From: Halomonas citrativorans
Lineage (GTDB): Bacteria; Pseudomonadota; Gammaproteobacteria; Pseudomonadales; Halomonadaceae
DNA: 64,000 nt
NCBI RefSeq assembly: GCF_900163645.1
Contig: NZ_FUKM01000061.1
Location: 1-64,000, forward strand
Direction: 5' to 3'
Positions 35,199-44,387 of this stretch are shown piece after piece. Position 1 is the first letter of the stretch; each line of letters opens with the position of its first letter. The position numbers were made by a program, and so were the translations under genes. The notes beneath the pieces are model-generated. The model was not told the DNA's origin. It saw nothing but the letters and a program-made list of their open reading frames with translations, and ran no database searches.

Positions 35199-36656
35199 AT
35201 GCGACTGGCACACTGGGCAGTCAATGCCCCTTTACGACCCCTATTACTGGCCGTTTTCACTGCGTCTATTGCGCTGCCTGCTCAGGCGGCAGACCTGATA
35301 ACGGTCACGCGTGAAGCGCTGAGCAATAACGCCACGCTAAATTCAGCTCGTGCTCAGTACTCTGGGGTCGAAGCCGGTCGGGATGTTGCGAGAGGCGCGC
35401 TGTTGCCGCAGGTGAATGCATCAGGCAACGTGGCGCACCATGAACAATTTGAAAGTCAGTCAACGCGCACCATACCGGGCGCAGGTGGGGGAGCAGGTGT
35501 TGGAGGGGGAGATGATCGCTATAACAGCGTATCGCTGACCCTGGAAGCCACTCAAATGCTGTTTGATGAAGTGGCGCGCCAGCAATTCAATCAGGCTGAT
35601 CGCGAAATCGACCAGCAGTTCTACCTGCTGGCTGCGACCGAACAACAGCTGCTTTTTGATGTTGTTAACGCCTATTTCGATATCCTTCGTGCGCATGATG
35701 TACTGACCACCCGACAGGCCCAGGAGCGTGCTATTGAACGCCAGTTGGAGCAGGCCAGTGAGCAGTTTGAAGTTGGTTTGATTGCCATTACCGACGTCGA
35801 AGAAGCACGCTCAAGCTATGATCAGTCGCGTGCTAACCGGCTCGCCGCTGAGAGTAACCTGCAGGTGGCTTTTGAGGTGCTTGAGCAGTTAACCGGTCAG
35901 CGTTACCCGAACATCAACGCGCTAGGCGATGCGATGCCGGTGGTGAAGCCTTCAAGCAATCGTGACTACTGGGTTGAACAAGCGATTGAGCTTAATCCTC
36001 AAGTCCTTGCTCAGCAGGCGGGCATCGAAATTTCACGCGTGGGCGTTGATATTGCCCGTGCCGGTCGCCTGCCCACGTTCCAGGCATTCGCCAACTATCA
36101 GCATGCCGATAATGATCGCGATGCCGTTAGCGGTTATGACGCTTCCGGCCAGGTCGGGATATCGGCCAACCTGCCTATTTATACCGGTGGCAGTACCAGT
36201 GCGAGTATCCGCCAAGGTACTTACCAGTTGGAAAGTACGCAGTACGAGTTTGAGTCTCAGCGCCGTACCACTATTCAGCAAGTACGCTCGCTCTACACCC
36301 AGGTCAGCAATAACGTTGAAACGGTAGAAGCGCGTCAGCAAACTATCGTATCGGCGCGAAGTGCGTTGGAAGCCACACAGGTAGGGTATGAAGTCGGCAC
36401 GCGTAATATCGTCGATGTGCTGAATGCCGAACAAAATTATTACAATGCCATTGCTGATTATGCTGAGTCACGTTACGACTATGTCGTTAACTTTCTTGGG
36501 TTGCGCCAGCAGGCAGGGTTGTTGGACGTACCGGCGATCGAAGAAGTTAATGCTTGGCTAACGGACGATCCGGTGACCTTTGCGATACCTGACACTGATG
36601 GCGACAGTTACCAGCGTGCCATGAATATTGGTGCGCCGCCTACGCCGGATAGGTAA
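35199..36656 (+). CDS. TolC-family outer membrane efflux channel
   Basis: A 485-residue outer-membrane protein with a signal peptide ending at LPAQAA. The two halves show the TolC repeat pattern: long amphipathic helices (EARSSYDQSRANRLAAESNLQVAFE; LEATQVGYEVGTRNIVDVLNAEQNYYNA) and NPQVLAQQAGIEISRVGVDIARAG. It forms the trimeric exit duct for the adaptor and RND permease encoded next. ATG 35199 starts the signal peptide; the ATG at 35121 lies inside the operator and is not used. In many gammaproteobacteria tolC is unlinked; here it leads the operon. Confidence 0.92.
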   Translation: MRLAHWAVNAPLRPLLLAVFTASIALPAQAADLITVTREALSNNATLNSARAQYSGVEAGRDVARGALLPQVNASGNVAHHEQFESQSTRTIPGAGGGAGVGGGDDRYNSVSLTLEATQMLFDEVARQQFNQADREIDQQFYLLAATEQQLLFDVVNAYFDILRAHDVLTTRQAQERAIERQLEQASEQFEVGLIAITDVEEARSSYDQSRANRLAAESNLQVAFEVLEQLTGQRYPNINALGDAMPVVKPSSNRDYWVEQAIELNPQVLAQQAGIEISRVGVDIARAGRLPTFQAFANYQHADNDRDAVSGYDASGQVGISANLPIYTGGSTSASIRQGTYQLESTQYEFESQRRTTIQQVRSLYTQVSNNVETVEARQQTIVSARSALEATQVGYEVGTRNIVDVLNAEQNYYNAIADYAESRYDYVVNFLGLRQQAGLLDVPAIEEVNAWLTDDPVTFAIPDTDGDSYQRAMNIGAPPTPDR

Positions 36657-36806
36657 TCACAACGAATAGCCGTTGCTTTTAAAAGATAGCTTTTAACTCA
36701 TGGCTTTACGGGTAAGTCGCCTGCACTTGAATAAAGCGTCATTTGTAATCAAGGCAGCCGCCAGCGCCGTCAATCAACGTTTTGAAAAGATTAAGGAAAC
36801 CCACGC

Positions 36807-38069
36807 ATGAGAAAAATGATTCACTCACGCCGAGCGAGTCTAGTAACGCTGATTGCCGCGCTAGTGTTGACGGCCTGTGGCCAAGACCAATCGCAAGAGC
36901 AGCAAGCGGTTCCGCCTCATAAGGTGGAAGTGACGGAAGCCGCACGTCAGGATATTCCGTTAAATAAGTCGTACCCTTCGTTACTGCGTAGCGATAGTGA
37001 AGTGACGCTGGTGGCACGTGTTAACGGTTATCTTGAAGAGCGTCACTTCCAGCCTGGCCAAATAGTGGAGGAGGGTGATTCGCTGTATACCATTGAGCCT
37101 GATCTTTATCAGTCAACGGTTAACCAGCGTGAAGCTGACCTGCAAAGTGCCCGAGCCGAGTTATCTCGCACCCAGCGCGATGCGCAACGCTTTGAACAGT
37201 TGCTCAGCCAAAACTCTGTAAGCCGTCAGCAGTATGACCAGGCGCAGGCAGACCAACGTGTGGCACAAGCCAACGTTGCCCAAGCCGAGGCTGCACTACG
37301 AAGTGCTAACCTGGACCTTGGCTATTCAAATGTAACGGCCCCTGTGTCGGGCATGATCAGCTTGAGCCAGATTAACGTTGGCAACCTGGTTACCTCAGGA
37401 ACTGAGCTTGCCACTATCACCCCGTTGGACCCGCTTGAAGTGCGTTTTCAACTGCCTCAGCGTGACGCCTTTGAGCTGCGCCGCCAGTTACGTGAAGAGG
37501 GCGATACGTCCATTACCGCGCTGTTAAGCGTGCCCGGCGTAAGCGGTGCCAGCGGGTCTGAACTTGAAGGTCAGCTCGACTTCCTGGGCTCCCGCGTGGA
37601 TTCCGGTACCAGTACCGTTCAGGCGTCTGCCAGCTTTGCTAATCCGGATGGTGCTATCCTGCCTGGCCAATTTGTGCGGGTACGTCTTGATGGTCTGCGC
37701 CGTTTTAACGTGATGGCAGTACCTGAAATTGCGGTCACCCAAGGCTTAATGGGCCCTCGCGTGTTTGTCCTGGATGAAAATGACCAGGCGCGCGAGCGTA
37801 CAGTGCAATTAGGCGAAGTCGCTGGCCCCTGGCAGATCATTGTTGATGGCCTTGAAGAGGGTGACCGTGTGATCGTGGGCGACCCAGCAGGCATTGAGCC
37901 TGGTATGGCTATTGATCCACTGCCGTTTGATGGCGACGCCGATGAAGTAGTTGAGCGTGTTGAAGAGGCTGAAACTCAGGAGCAACAAGAGCAAGCCGCT
38001 GCCGCTTCCCAAATGACAGAAGGTGCTGGTGATGTGCCGGCAGGCGAAGGGGAAGAGGGTACTCAATAA
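36807..38069 (+). CDS. RND efflux periplasmic adaptor (AcrA-like lipoprotein)
   Basis: A 420-residue membrane-fusion protein. Lipobox LTAC puts the lipidated Cys at residue 24. Order: barrel-sandwich/lipoyl half (VTLVARVNGYLEERHFQPGQIVEEGD), alpha-helical hairpin (~105-165), second lipoyl half (LGYSNVTAPVSGMISLSQINVGNLV), beta-barrel and membrane-proximal domains (LPGQFVRVRLDGL, PRVFVLDENDQARER). The last ~50 residues are a Glu/Gln-rich acidic tail not seen in AcrA. AAGGAAA before the ATG. Its stop overlaps the ATG of the permease gene. Confidence 0.94.
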   Translation: MRKMIHSRRASLVTLIAALVLTACGQDQSQEQQAVPPHKVEVTEAARQDIPLNKSYPSLLRSDSEVTLVARVNGYLEERHFQPGQIVEEGDSLYTIEPDLYQSTVNQREADLQSARAELSRTQRDAQRFEQLLSQNSVSRQQYDQAQADQRVAQANVAQAEAALRSANLDLGYSNVTAPVSGMISLSQINVGNLVTSGTELATITPLDPLEVRFQLPQRDAFELRRQLREEGDTSITALLSVPGVSGASGSELEGQLDFLGSRVDSGTSTVQASASFANPDGAILPGQFVRVRLDGLRRFNVMAVPEIAVTQGLMGPRVFVLDENDQARERTVQLGEVAGPWQIIVDGLEEGDRVIVGDPAGIEPGMAIDPLPFDGDADEVVERVEEAETQEQQEQAAAASQMTEGAGDVPAGEGEEGTQ

Positions 38070-41000
38070 TGAATTTTTCCAACTTCTTTATCAGCCGGCC
38101 GATTTTCGCCACGGTACTCGCGATTATCCTCACGCTGGTAGGTACCATGGCCATGCGGATACTGCCCATTGAGCAGTATCCAAGCGTGGTACCACCCACC
38201 GTATCCGTACAGGCGCAGTTTCCTGGCGCCGATGCTGAAACGGTGGCCCAGACGGTCGCTGCACCGCTGGCTGAGGCGATCAACGGCGTCGAGGACATGC
38301 TTTACATGACCTCTAACAGCGCTGATAACGGCATCATGAGCTTGAGCGTGGCGTTTAATATCGGCACTGACGGCGATATCAACACCATTAACGTTAATAA
38401 CCGTGTTCAGGGGGCACTTTCCCAGTTGCCCGAGCAGGTTCAGTCTCAGGGCGTTACTGTTGAACTGCGCTCTGACTCGATCCTTATGTTGATCGCCCTA
38501 ACGTCACCCAGCGGCGATTACAACGACGTGTATATGCAGAACTACGCCACGCTTAATATTCTCGATGAGCTGCGCCAAGTGCCTGGCGTAGGTAATGCCG
38601 AGGTGCTGGGGGGTGGTGAGTTTGCCATGCGTATCTGGATGGACCCTGACAAGCTGGCGCAATACGACCTCACGCCGAGTGAGGTGGCTAATGCTATCCG
38701 TTCACAAAATACCGAAATCCCTGCCGGTAATTTAGCCGCCACGCCGCAAGGTAGCCCGCGCGCTTATACGTATACCATCACTGCTGGTGGCCGTTTATCG
38801 GATACGGATGATTTCCGTAATATCTATTTGCGCACTAACCCTGATGGCTCATCGCTACGTCTGGAGGATGTTGCACGCATTGAGCTCGGTGCTTCATTTT
38901 ACGGCATTGATGCGCAGCTAAATGGCGCAATGATGACTCCGATCATCATCAATCAGCAGCCGGGCGCCAATGCGCTGGCCACTGCAAATGCGGTGCGCGA
39001 AACCATGGCAAACCTTGCCAACCGCTTCCCGCCAGGGCTTGAGTATGTCACGCCGTACGACACCACGCAGTTTATCGATGCGTCGGTAGAAACGGTATTG
39101 CATACCTTTATTGAAGCCTTTCTGATCGTTATCGTGATCCTGTTTATCTTCCTGCAGAACTGGCGCTTTACCGTGATTGCCATGTCGGTGGTGCCGGTGT
39201 CGGTGATTGGTACCTTTGCAGGCTTTTACCTGTTTGATTTTTCTATCAACCTGCTAACGCTATTCGCCCTGGTGCTTTCAATCGGGATAGTGGTGGATGA
39301 TGCGATACTGGTGGTGGAGAACGTTGAGCGTGTATTAAGCGAAGATGACGAGGTTACCGTTAGAGAAGCAACGGTTCGTGCCATGCGCGAGGTTGGCGGG
39401 CCGGTTATTGCCACCTCACTGATCATGGCCGCTGTTTTCGTGCCTGTTGCGTTTATGGGCGGCTTTACTGGGCAGATCTATCAGCAGTTCGCGATTACTG
39501 TCGCGATCTCGGTAGCGCTGTCAGCGCTAATGGCGTTAACGTTTACACCGGCGCTTTCCGCCATCTTCATCAAGCATAACTTGCACCATTCACGCCAGTC
39601 AGCATTCAAGCGGGCGATTACTACGCCTCTGCGTCTATTTGATCGCTTGTTTGCAGGTATCACCGCAGTTTATATGTGGTTTGTGGTGCGCCTGGTACGC
39701 TTTTGGGTGCTCGCCTTGGCGCTGACGATCGCGACCGGTGCCGGCTCCTACTGGTTGTACGCCAATACGCCCTCAACATTGGTGCCGGAAACCGACCAGG
39801 GTATCGTGCTGGTCAGCGTGTCGCTACCCGATGCCGCCTCGCTTGACCGCACCGAGAACTACATGGCAAAGCTTAGCTCCGCTATTGAGGATATTCCCGG
39901 GGTGCAATACTCCTCGGCGATAGCGGGCTACGATATTCTTGCAGGCTCGGTTAATACGGCGCGCGGGATTATCTTTGTCAATATGGTGCCCTGGGGGGAC
40001 CGTGATCTAACGGCAGCGAGCCTGGTGGGGCAAATTATGCAGCTGGGGGCCAGTATTGATGGCGGTACTGCCATGGCCTTTAACGTACCGCCGATTATGG
40101 GGCTTTCCACCACAGGTGGCTTCACCGGCTATCTGCAGTCGTTTGACGGCGCCTCACCTCGCGAGCTTTACGAAGCCTCACTACAGATTATGGGCGCGGC
40201 GAATCAGCACCCAGCGTTAAGTCAGGTCTTTACCACCTTTAACGTGAACGTGCCTTCCTACCGAGCTGAAATCGACCAGCAGAAAGCGCTTAGCTATGGC
40301 GTGGCACTGGAGAATATCAACTCGGCACTTGCCAATACCTTTGGTAATGGGTTTGTTAACTACTTTAGTTACCAGAACCGTAACTTCCAGGTATATCTGC
40401 AAAACGAGGATGAATTCCGTAAAACGCCGGATGATGTGAGTAGCGTCTACGTGCGTGGCGGCAATGGCGAACGTATTCCGCTGTCTGAATTTGTCACGCT
40501 GGAGCGTCAAGTAGGCCCCTCGGTTGTCTCGCGGTTTGGGGTATATACCGGTGCGCAATTCCAGGGCGGTGCGGCGCCTGGCTATAGTTCTACCCAAGCC
40601 ATTGAGGCCATGAATGAAGTCGTCATGGATACGCTCGGGTCTAACTGGGGCATGGGCTGGACCGGGACCGCTTACCAGGAAGCAAACCAGGGTAATGCGG
40701 CGGTGCTTGCCATTGTGTTTGGTATCTTTATGGTCTTCCTGATTCTGGCTGCCCAGTATGAAAGCTGGTCGTTGCCCTTGGCGGTACTTACTGCAACGCC
40801 GTTTGCCTTCCTGGGAGGCATTGGAGGCATCGCGTTGCGGGGTCTGGATACCAGTGTGTACGTTCAGATTGGTATGCTGGTGGTCGTGGGGCTCGCGGCG
40901 AAGAACGCCATCTTGATCGTGGAATTTGCCGAGTTGCAGCGTAAAGAGCAGGGCAAAACGATTCGCGAAGCAGCGATTACGGCCGCTGAGCTTCGTTTCC

Positions 41001-41254
41001 GTCCTATCGTCATGACATCGCTTGCGTTTATTTTCGGTACCTTGCCACTGGCCTTAGCGACCGGCGCCAGTGATGTGAGTAGCCACCATATCGGGACAAC
41101 CGTTGCGGTGGGCATGGCCTCTGTGGCCGTTCTGGGAAGCGTGTTTATTCCCAGCTTCTACGCAATGATCGCTACTGTATCCGACTGGCTCTATCGTAAA
41201 CGCCATCCGGACCGCGATAACCAGAAACCGGCACTGGAGCACGACCAACTGTAA
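38069..41254 (+). CDS. RND multidrug efflux permease (AcrB/MexB type)
   Basis: A 1061-residue inner-membrane pump with 12 helices and two large periplasmic loops. N-terminal FFISRPIFATVLAIILTL, proton-relay Asp pair in IGIVVDDAILVVENVER, motif GGPVIATSLIMAAVFVPVAF, and the C-terminal-half AAKNAILIVEFAE and FRPIVMTSLAF are all present. It drives export of hydrophobic drugs, dyes or solvents through the adaptor and TolC channel encoded upstream. TAATG overlap with the adaptor gene couples translation. Length is normal, so this is the working pump in contrast to the fragment at the left edge. Confidence 0.95.
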   Translation: MNFSNFFISRPIFATVLAIILTLVGTMAMRILPIEQYPSVVPPTVSVQAQFPGADAETVAQTVAAPLAEAINGVEDMLYMTSNSADNGIMSLSVAFNIGTDGDINTINVNNRVQGALSQLPEQVQSQGVTVELRSDSILMLIALTSPSGDYNDVYMQNYATLNILDELRQVPGVGNAEVLGGGEFAMRIWMDPDKLAQYDLTPSEVANAIRSQNTEIPAGNLAATPQGSPRAYTYTITAGGRLSDTDDFRNIYLRTNPDGSSLRLEDVARIELGASFYGIDAQLNGAMMTPIIINQQPGANALATANAVRETMANLANRFPPGLEYVTPYDTTQFIDASVETVLHTFIEAFLIVIVILFIFLQNWRFTVIAMSVVPVSVIGTFAGFYLFDFSINLLTLFALVLSIGIVVDDAILVVENVERVLSEDDEVTVREATVRAMREVGGPVIATSLIMAAVFVPVAFMGGFTGQIYQQFAITVAISVALSALMALTFTPALSAIFIKHNLHHSRQSAFKRAITTPLRLFDRLFAGITAVYMWFVVRLVRFWVLALALTIATGAGSYWLYANTPSTLVPETDQGIVLVSVSLPDAASLDRTENYMAKLSSAIEDIPGVQYSSAIAGYDILAGSVNTARGIIFVNMVPWGDRDLTAASLVGQIMQLGASIDGGTAMAFNVPPIMGLSTTGGFTGYLQSFDGASPRELYEASLQIMGAANQHPALSQVFTTFNVNVPSYRAEIDQQKALSYGVALENINSALANTFGNGFVNYFSYQNRNFQVYLQNEDEFRKTPDDVSSVYVRGGNGERIPLSEFVTLERQVGPSVVSRFGVYTGAQFQGGAAPGYSSTQAIEAMNEVVMDTLGSNWGMGWTGTAYQEANQGNAAVLAIVFGIFMVFLILAAQYESWSLPLAVLTATPFAFLGGIGGIALRGLDTSVYVQIGMLVVVGLAAKNAILIVEFAELQRKEQGKTIREAAITAAELRFRPIVMTSLAFIFGTLPLALATGASDVSSHHIGTTVAVGMASVAVLGSVFIPSFYAMIATVSDWLYRKRHPDRDNQKPALEHDQL

Positions 41255-41275
41255 CCGTGTTTCACCACTAATGAG

Positions 41276-41308
41276 CGGGCACTACCGAAAGGGAGTGCCC
41301 GTTTTTTT
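41276..41308 (+). terminator. Terminator of the efflux operon
   Basis: CGGGCACT-N10-AGTGCCCG followed by seven Ts, 22 bases after the permease stop. Confidence 0.88.
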
Positions 41309-41456
41309 ATGGCGTGATGATTCGCATCAAGGTAGCCAAGAGCAAAAAAGAATAATTTGGGCTATGCTAAAAGAGACCACACGTTTTTAGCTTGGACCAA
41401 TAATATAATCCCAGGCGGAAACAGCACCGGACGAAATGTCTGGAGGAGGACACGCC

Positions 41457-42128
41457 ATGCAACCTGTTATTTCTGCTGCGCTACAGTTTCCAACCATTGT
41501 GTTTACGTTTCTACTGGGACTGTTAGTACTTTATTGGATGTTGGTGCTACTTCGAATAGCCCCTCTTGAGTTATTTGAGCGCGACAGCCTGCGCGATGAT
41601 CACATGGCCAGTACGCTGGTGTCGTTAGGGTTTGCAGGTGTGCCGGCAACGCTTGCGCTGACGTTTCTTGTCGTGATTGCGGGGAGTTTTGCATTAGCGG
41701 TAGAGCTTTTAGTGCTGCGTTGGCTATCGCTGGGGATGTTGCGCGTGCCGGTAGGCGTACTGATCCTGTGGGTATCCTTTGCTGTTGCTTCACCCATTGC
41801 CGCCGCCTTATGCCATAGCTTACATCGGGGCTTGCATCGCTATCAGCCCTTTACGCGGCGCTGCCTGTTGGGTTCGACGGTCATCGTGTCCGGGCGTCAG
41901 GACGATGGATTTGCCATGGCAGTGATTGAAAACGAGCCTAATAGCCATGTCAGGCTGCACTGTAAAGAAGGGGATTGCCCACAAGAAGGTGAGCGTCGCG
42001 TTTTGGTGAAATACCTCGCTGGTGAGAGCGCTTATCGCAGCGTAATGGAGCAGACCTATCTGGATACTCGGGTACGTTTAAATAAGCTGCGTCTTCGCTA
42101 CCACCAGGATGAAGGCTACTCAACCTAA
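41457..42128 (+). CDS. Inner-membrane protein with C-terminal OB-fold (YqiJ-like)
   Basis: A 223-residue protein with three to four hydrophobic segments in the first ~130 residues (FPTIVFTFLLGLLVLYWML; LALTFLVVIAGSFALAVELLVL; VGVLILWVSFAVASPIAAA) and a soluble C-terminal part (GSTVIVSGRQDDGFAMAVI, ERRVLVKYL) with a small beta-barrel look. The layout resembles E. coli YqiJ (DUF1449), which sits next to a flotillin gene; no flotillin gene is present here. GGAGGAGG precedes ATG 41457. Family assignment is tentative. Confidence 0.55.
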   Translation: MQPVISAALQFPTIVFTFLLGLLVLYWMLVLLRIAPLELFERDSLRDDHMASTLVSLGFAGVPATLALTFLVVIAGSFALAVELLVLRWLSLGMLRVPVGVLILWVSFAVASPIAAALCHSLHRGLHRYQPFTRRCLLGSTVIVSGRQDDGFAMAVIENEPNSHVRLHCKEGDCPQEGERRVLVKYLAGESAYRSVMEQTYLDTRVRLNKLRLRYHQDEGYST

Positions 42129-42163
42129 CGTTATTAGCGATTAACGTTCACTACTCGCACCAG

Positions 42164-42217
42164 CGCCGCCACTGTCTTGTGAGCCATTGCCTTATGGATG
42201 ATGTGTCAGTGGCGGCG
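42164..42217. repeat. Inverted repeat between convergent genes
   Basis: CGCCGCCACTG (42164-42174) and CAGTGGCGGCG (42207-42217) are perfect 11-base arms with a 32-base loop, between the YqiJ-like gene and the convergent tetR. No T-run. It could fold as a transcript-end structure. AGTGGCGGCGTGG from the right arm also occurs at about 6611-6623. Confidence 0.45.
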
Positions 42218-42315
42218 TGGCTGCATCCAACGGTGTTGAATGCTTGCCACTAATCATCACAATGGTGGGTCATCCCAGTATAGTCAGGTTGCTGCATTGC
42301 AGCGAATGGCGTGGA

Positions 42316-42927
42316 TTAGCGTTGCATAATGCGTATCAATGTATCAATCAGATCGCCGCCACGTTGACGTATGGAGAACGCATTCGGTGTGCGCAGCCAG
42401 TCGTGGAAAAGGCCTCCCAGTGCCGACTGCATCATGCGCGTCGCGACTTCTGGCGTTACATCTTCACGCAGCAGTTGCTGATGCTCCGCTTCTTTGAACA
42501 CAATCAGCATTTCTGAGTAACACTCTTCACCAATATCATCCTGCATGGCAAGTGGGTTGATATCGCTAAAAAACTCGCAGCGGTGGAGCAAAATGGAAAG
42601 AATCCGCTGGTGAGAAGGTTGCTCAAGGCGTGCCAGACCTGCATGACAGGCAAGCCGGATGGCTTCCATCGGAGAGATAGTTTCATCGGCCTTGCTGACA
42701 GCTTCCATTAGCGACTGGAACGGCATGTGTACACGCTCCACCAGTGCCATAAACAAGTCGCCCTTGTTTTTAAAATGCCAGTAGACCGCGCCACGGGTTA
42801 ATCCCGCATGGCGAGCAACCTGCTCAAGAGATGTGCGTGCAACACCCTTTGCAAAAAATACCTCTTCGGCAGCATCCAACAACGCTTCCCGGGTAGCAGC
42901 AGCTTCCGCTTTGGTCTTTCTCGCCAT
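42316..42927 (-). CDS. TetR/AcrR-family regulator of efflux
   Basis: A 203-residue repressor. The N-terminal helix-turn-helix is of the AcrR/TtgR kind (AREALLDAAEEVF-type helix, TSLEQVARHAGLTRGAVYWHFKNKGDLF), and the C-terminal drug-binding half includes PMEAIRLACHAGLARLEQPSHQRILSILLHRCEF. It is 1 kb downstream of the AcrAB-TolC-like operon on the opposite strand, and both promoters share the CATACA-N5-GAATGTA box. Likely represses the pump and itself and is released by pump substrates. Confidence 0.88.
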   Translation of the reverse strand: MARKTKAEAAATREALLDAAEEVFFAKGVARTSLEQVARHAGLTRGAVYWHFKNKGDLFMALVERVHMPFQSLMEAVSKADETISPMEAIRLACHAGLARLEQPSHQRILSILLHRCEFFSDINPLAMQDDIGEECYSEMLIVFKEAEHQQLLREDVTPEVATRMMQSALGGLFHDWLRTPNAFSIRQRGGDLIDTLIRIMQR

Positions 42928-42988
42928 GGAAACGCAACCTCATTAATGACACAAGATGAGCATATTTTATCCGATATGGTGTAATTTT

Positions 42989-43006
42989 TACATTCAAAAC
43001 TGTATG
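42989..43006. promoter_or_regulatory. AcrR-like operator before the TetR gene
   Basis: Plus strand TACATTC-AAAAC-TGTATG; on the gene's strand CATACA-GTTTT-GAATGTA, identical outside the five-base spacer to the box at 35112. It is about 62 bases upstream of the TetR start codon, fitting autoregulation. Confidence 0.65.
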
Positions 43007-43153
43007 GATAGATGATTAAACGCATGGCTTGTGTTATCAAAACCTCATGTCTCGAAACCGCTGGGGCTCACTGCGTGCGGTAGGCGCATCGCCATGCCCT
43101 CATTAATGCCATTTGCTTAGTGGTTAATCACGCTAAAAAAAAGGAGACCCAGG

Positions 43154-44185
43154 ATGGCGCGAGCACCTTTTCAACTTGCCGGGCACACCATACCGCCTGG
43201 CCAACGTTCCCAAATTGATGTGCCGGTGGCGCGTCTTTATACCCATACACCCCTGCATATTACGGTCGAAGTGGTACACGGACGTAAAGAGGGGCCCGTT
43301 ATACTGGTGTGTGGTGGCATTCACGGGGATGAGATCAATGGCGTTGAAATTGTACGTCGCCTATTGCGCTCAAAGGCTATCAAAAGCCTAAGAGGCACCT
43401 TGATTGCCGTGCCGGTGGTTAACGTTTTCGGCTTCTTGCAGCAAACGCGTTACCTGCCTGACCGTCGCGATCTTAATCGCTGTTTTCCGGGTAGTGACAA
43501 TGGCTCCTTGGGGGGGCGAATCGCGGCGCTATTTCGCGAACAGATTGTCGATCAGGCGACGCATATTATTGATCTTCACACCGGCGCAATTCATCGCACG
43601 AACCTTCCCCAGATACGTGCGCAGTTAAGCCCAGGCAGTGAAACCGAGCGCATGGCCAATGCCTTTGGCGCGCCGGTGATTCTGAATGCAGAGCTGCGTG
43701 AAGGTAGTCTGCGTCACTATGCACAAACGCGTGGCATTCCTGTGCTGACCTACGAAGCGGGTGAAGCGCTGCGCTTTGATGAGTGGGCCATTGCCCCCGG
43801 TGTACGCGGCATACTGCGCGTAATGCGTCGATTGGATATGCTTACCGGCGAACAGCGCCGCCGCTCGCCCGCGCCTGCCGAGCTTGCTAATGGGTCCAGT
43901 TGGGCGCGTGCACCTATCGACGGGATATTAAGACCCAAGGTGCGCTTGGGCGCGCGAGTCGCCAAGGGGGAGGTGCTCGGTATAGTGGCCGACCCATTTG
44001 GCAATCAAGAAGGCGAGGTCAAGTCGATGGCCGATGGCATTGTGATTGGCATGAGTCGCCTGCCGTTAGCCAATGAAGGCGAAGCGCTTTATCACATTGC
44101 TCGTTTTGATGAGATAGAAGAGGCCGAAACGGCGATTGAGAGTTTTCAATCAAGCCTGACACCGCCCCCTGACGCGCTCTATTAA
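43154..44185 (+). CDS. Succinylglutamate desuccinylase/aspartoacylase family protein
   Basis: A 343-residue zinc carboxypeptidase-like hydrolase. Zinc ligands H and E lie in VCGGIHGDEINGVEI and the third His in IIDLHTGAIHRTNLPQ; RDLNRCFPG is the substrate Arg/Asn stretch, and TYEAGEALRFDE holds the catalytic Glu. The C-terminal barrel domain is that of the aspartoacylase-like family (RAPIDGILRPKVRLGARVAKGEVLG). It hydrolyses an N-acyl amino acid or related amide; the exact substrate is open. AAGGAGA before the ATG. Confidence 0.88.
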   Translation: MARAPFQLAGHTIPPGQRSQIDVPVARLYTHTPLHITVEVVHGRKEGPVILVCGGIHGDEINGVEIVRRLLRSKAIKSLRGTLIAVPVVNVFGFLQQTRYLPDRRDLNRCFPGSDNGSLGGRIAALFREQIVDQATHIIDLHTGAIHRTNLPQIRAQLSPGSETERMANAFGAPVILNAELREGSLRHYAQTRGIPVLTYEAGEALRFDEWAIAPGVRGILRVMRRLDMLTGEQRRRSPAPAELANGSSWARAPIDGILRPKVRLGARVAKGEVLGIVADPFGNQEGEVKSMADGIVIGMSRLPLANEGEALYHIARFDEIEEAETAIESFQSSLTPPPDALY

Positions 44186-44306
44186 ATATCTGATAAGCGC
44201 GATAAAAAAGGTTATTAGCGCAATAGCCAAGGAGTACATGAGATCGCTGGCGGGAAGCAGCTCTTTTGACTATACCTGTGAGGGGGGGCAGTTATCCTAA
44301 ATTAAA

Positions 44307-44330
44307 AATAATAAGCAAAAACGTATTATT
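44307..44330. promoter_or_regulatory. AT-rich inverted repeat upstream of catalase
   Basis: AATAATA-N10-TATTATT, perfect arms of seven, about 60 bases before the catalase start. A stem GCGGTGCC-TTG-GGCACCGC follows at 44343-44361 in the leader. Either could be a peroxide-responsive or folding element; the evidence is positional only. Confidence 0.3.
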
Positions 44331-44387
44331 TGTTTTTATAAAGCGGTGCCTTGGGCACCGCGGCAGCCGTGACATGGAGGAAAAGCG

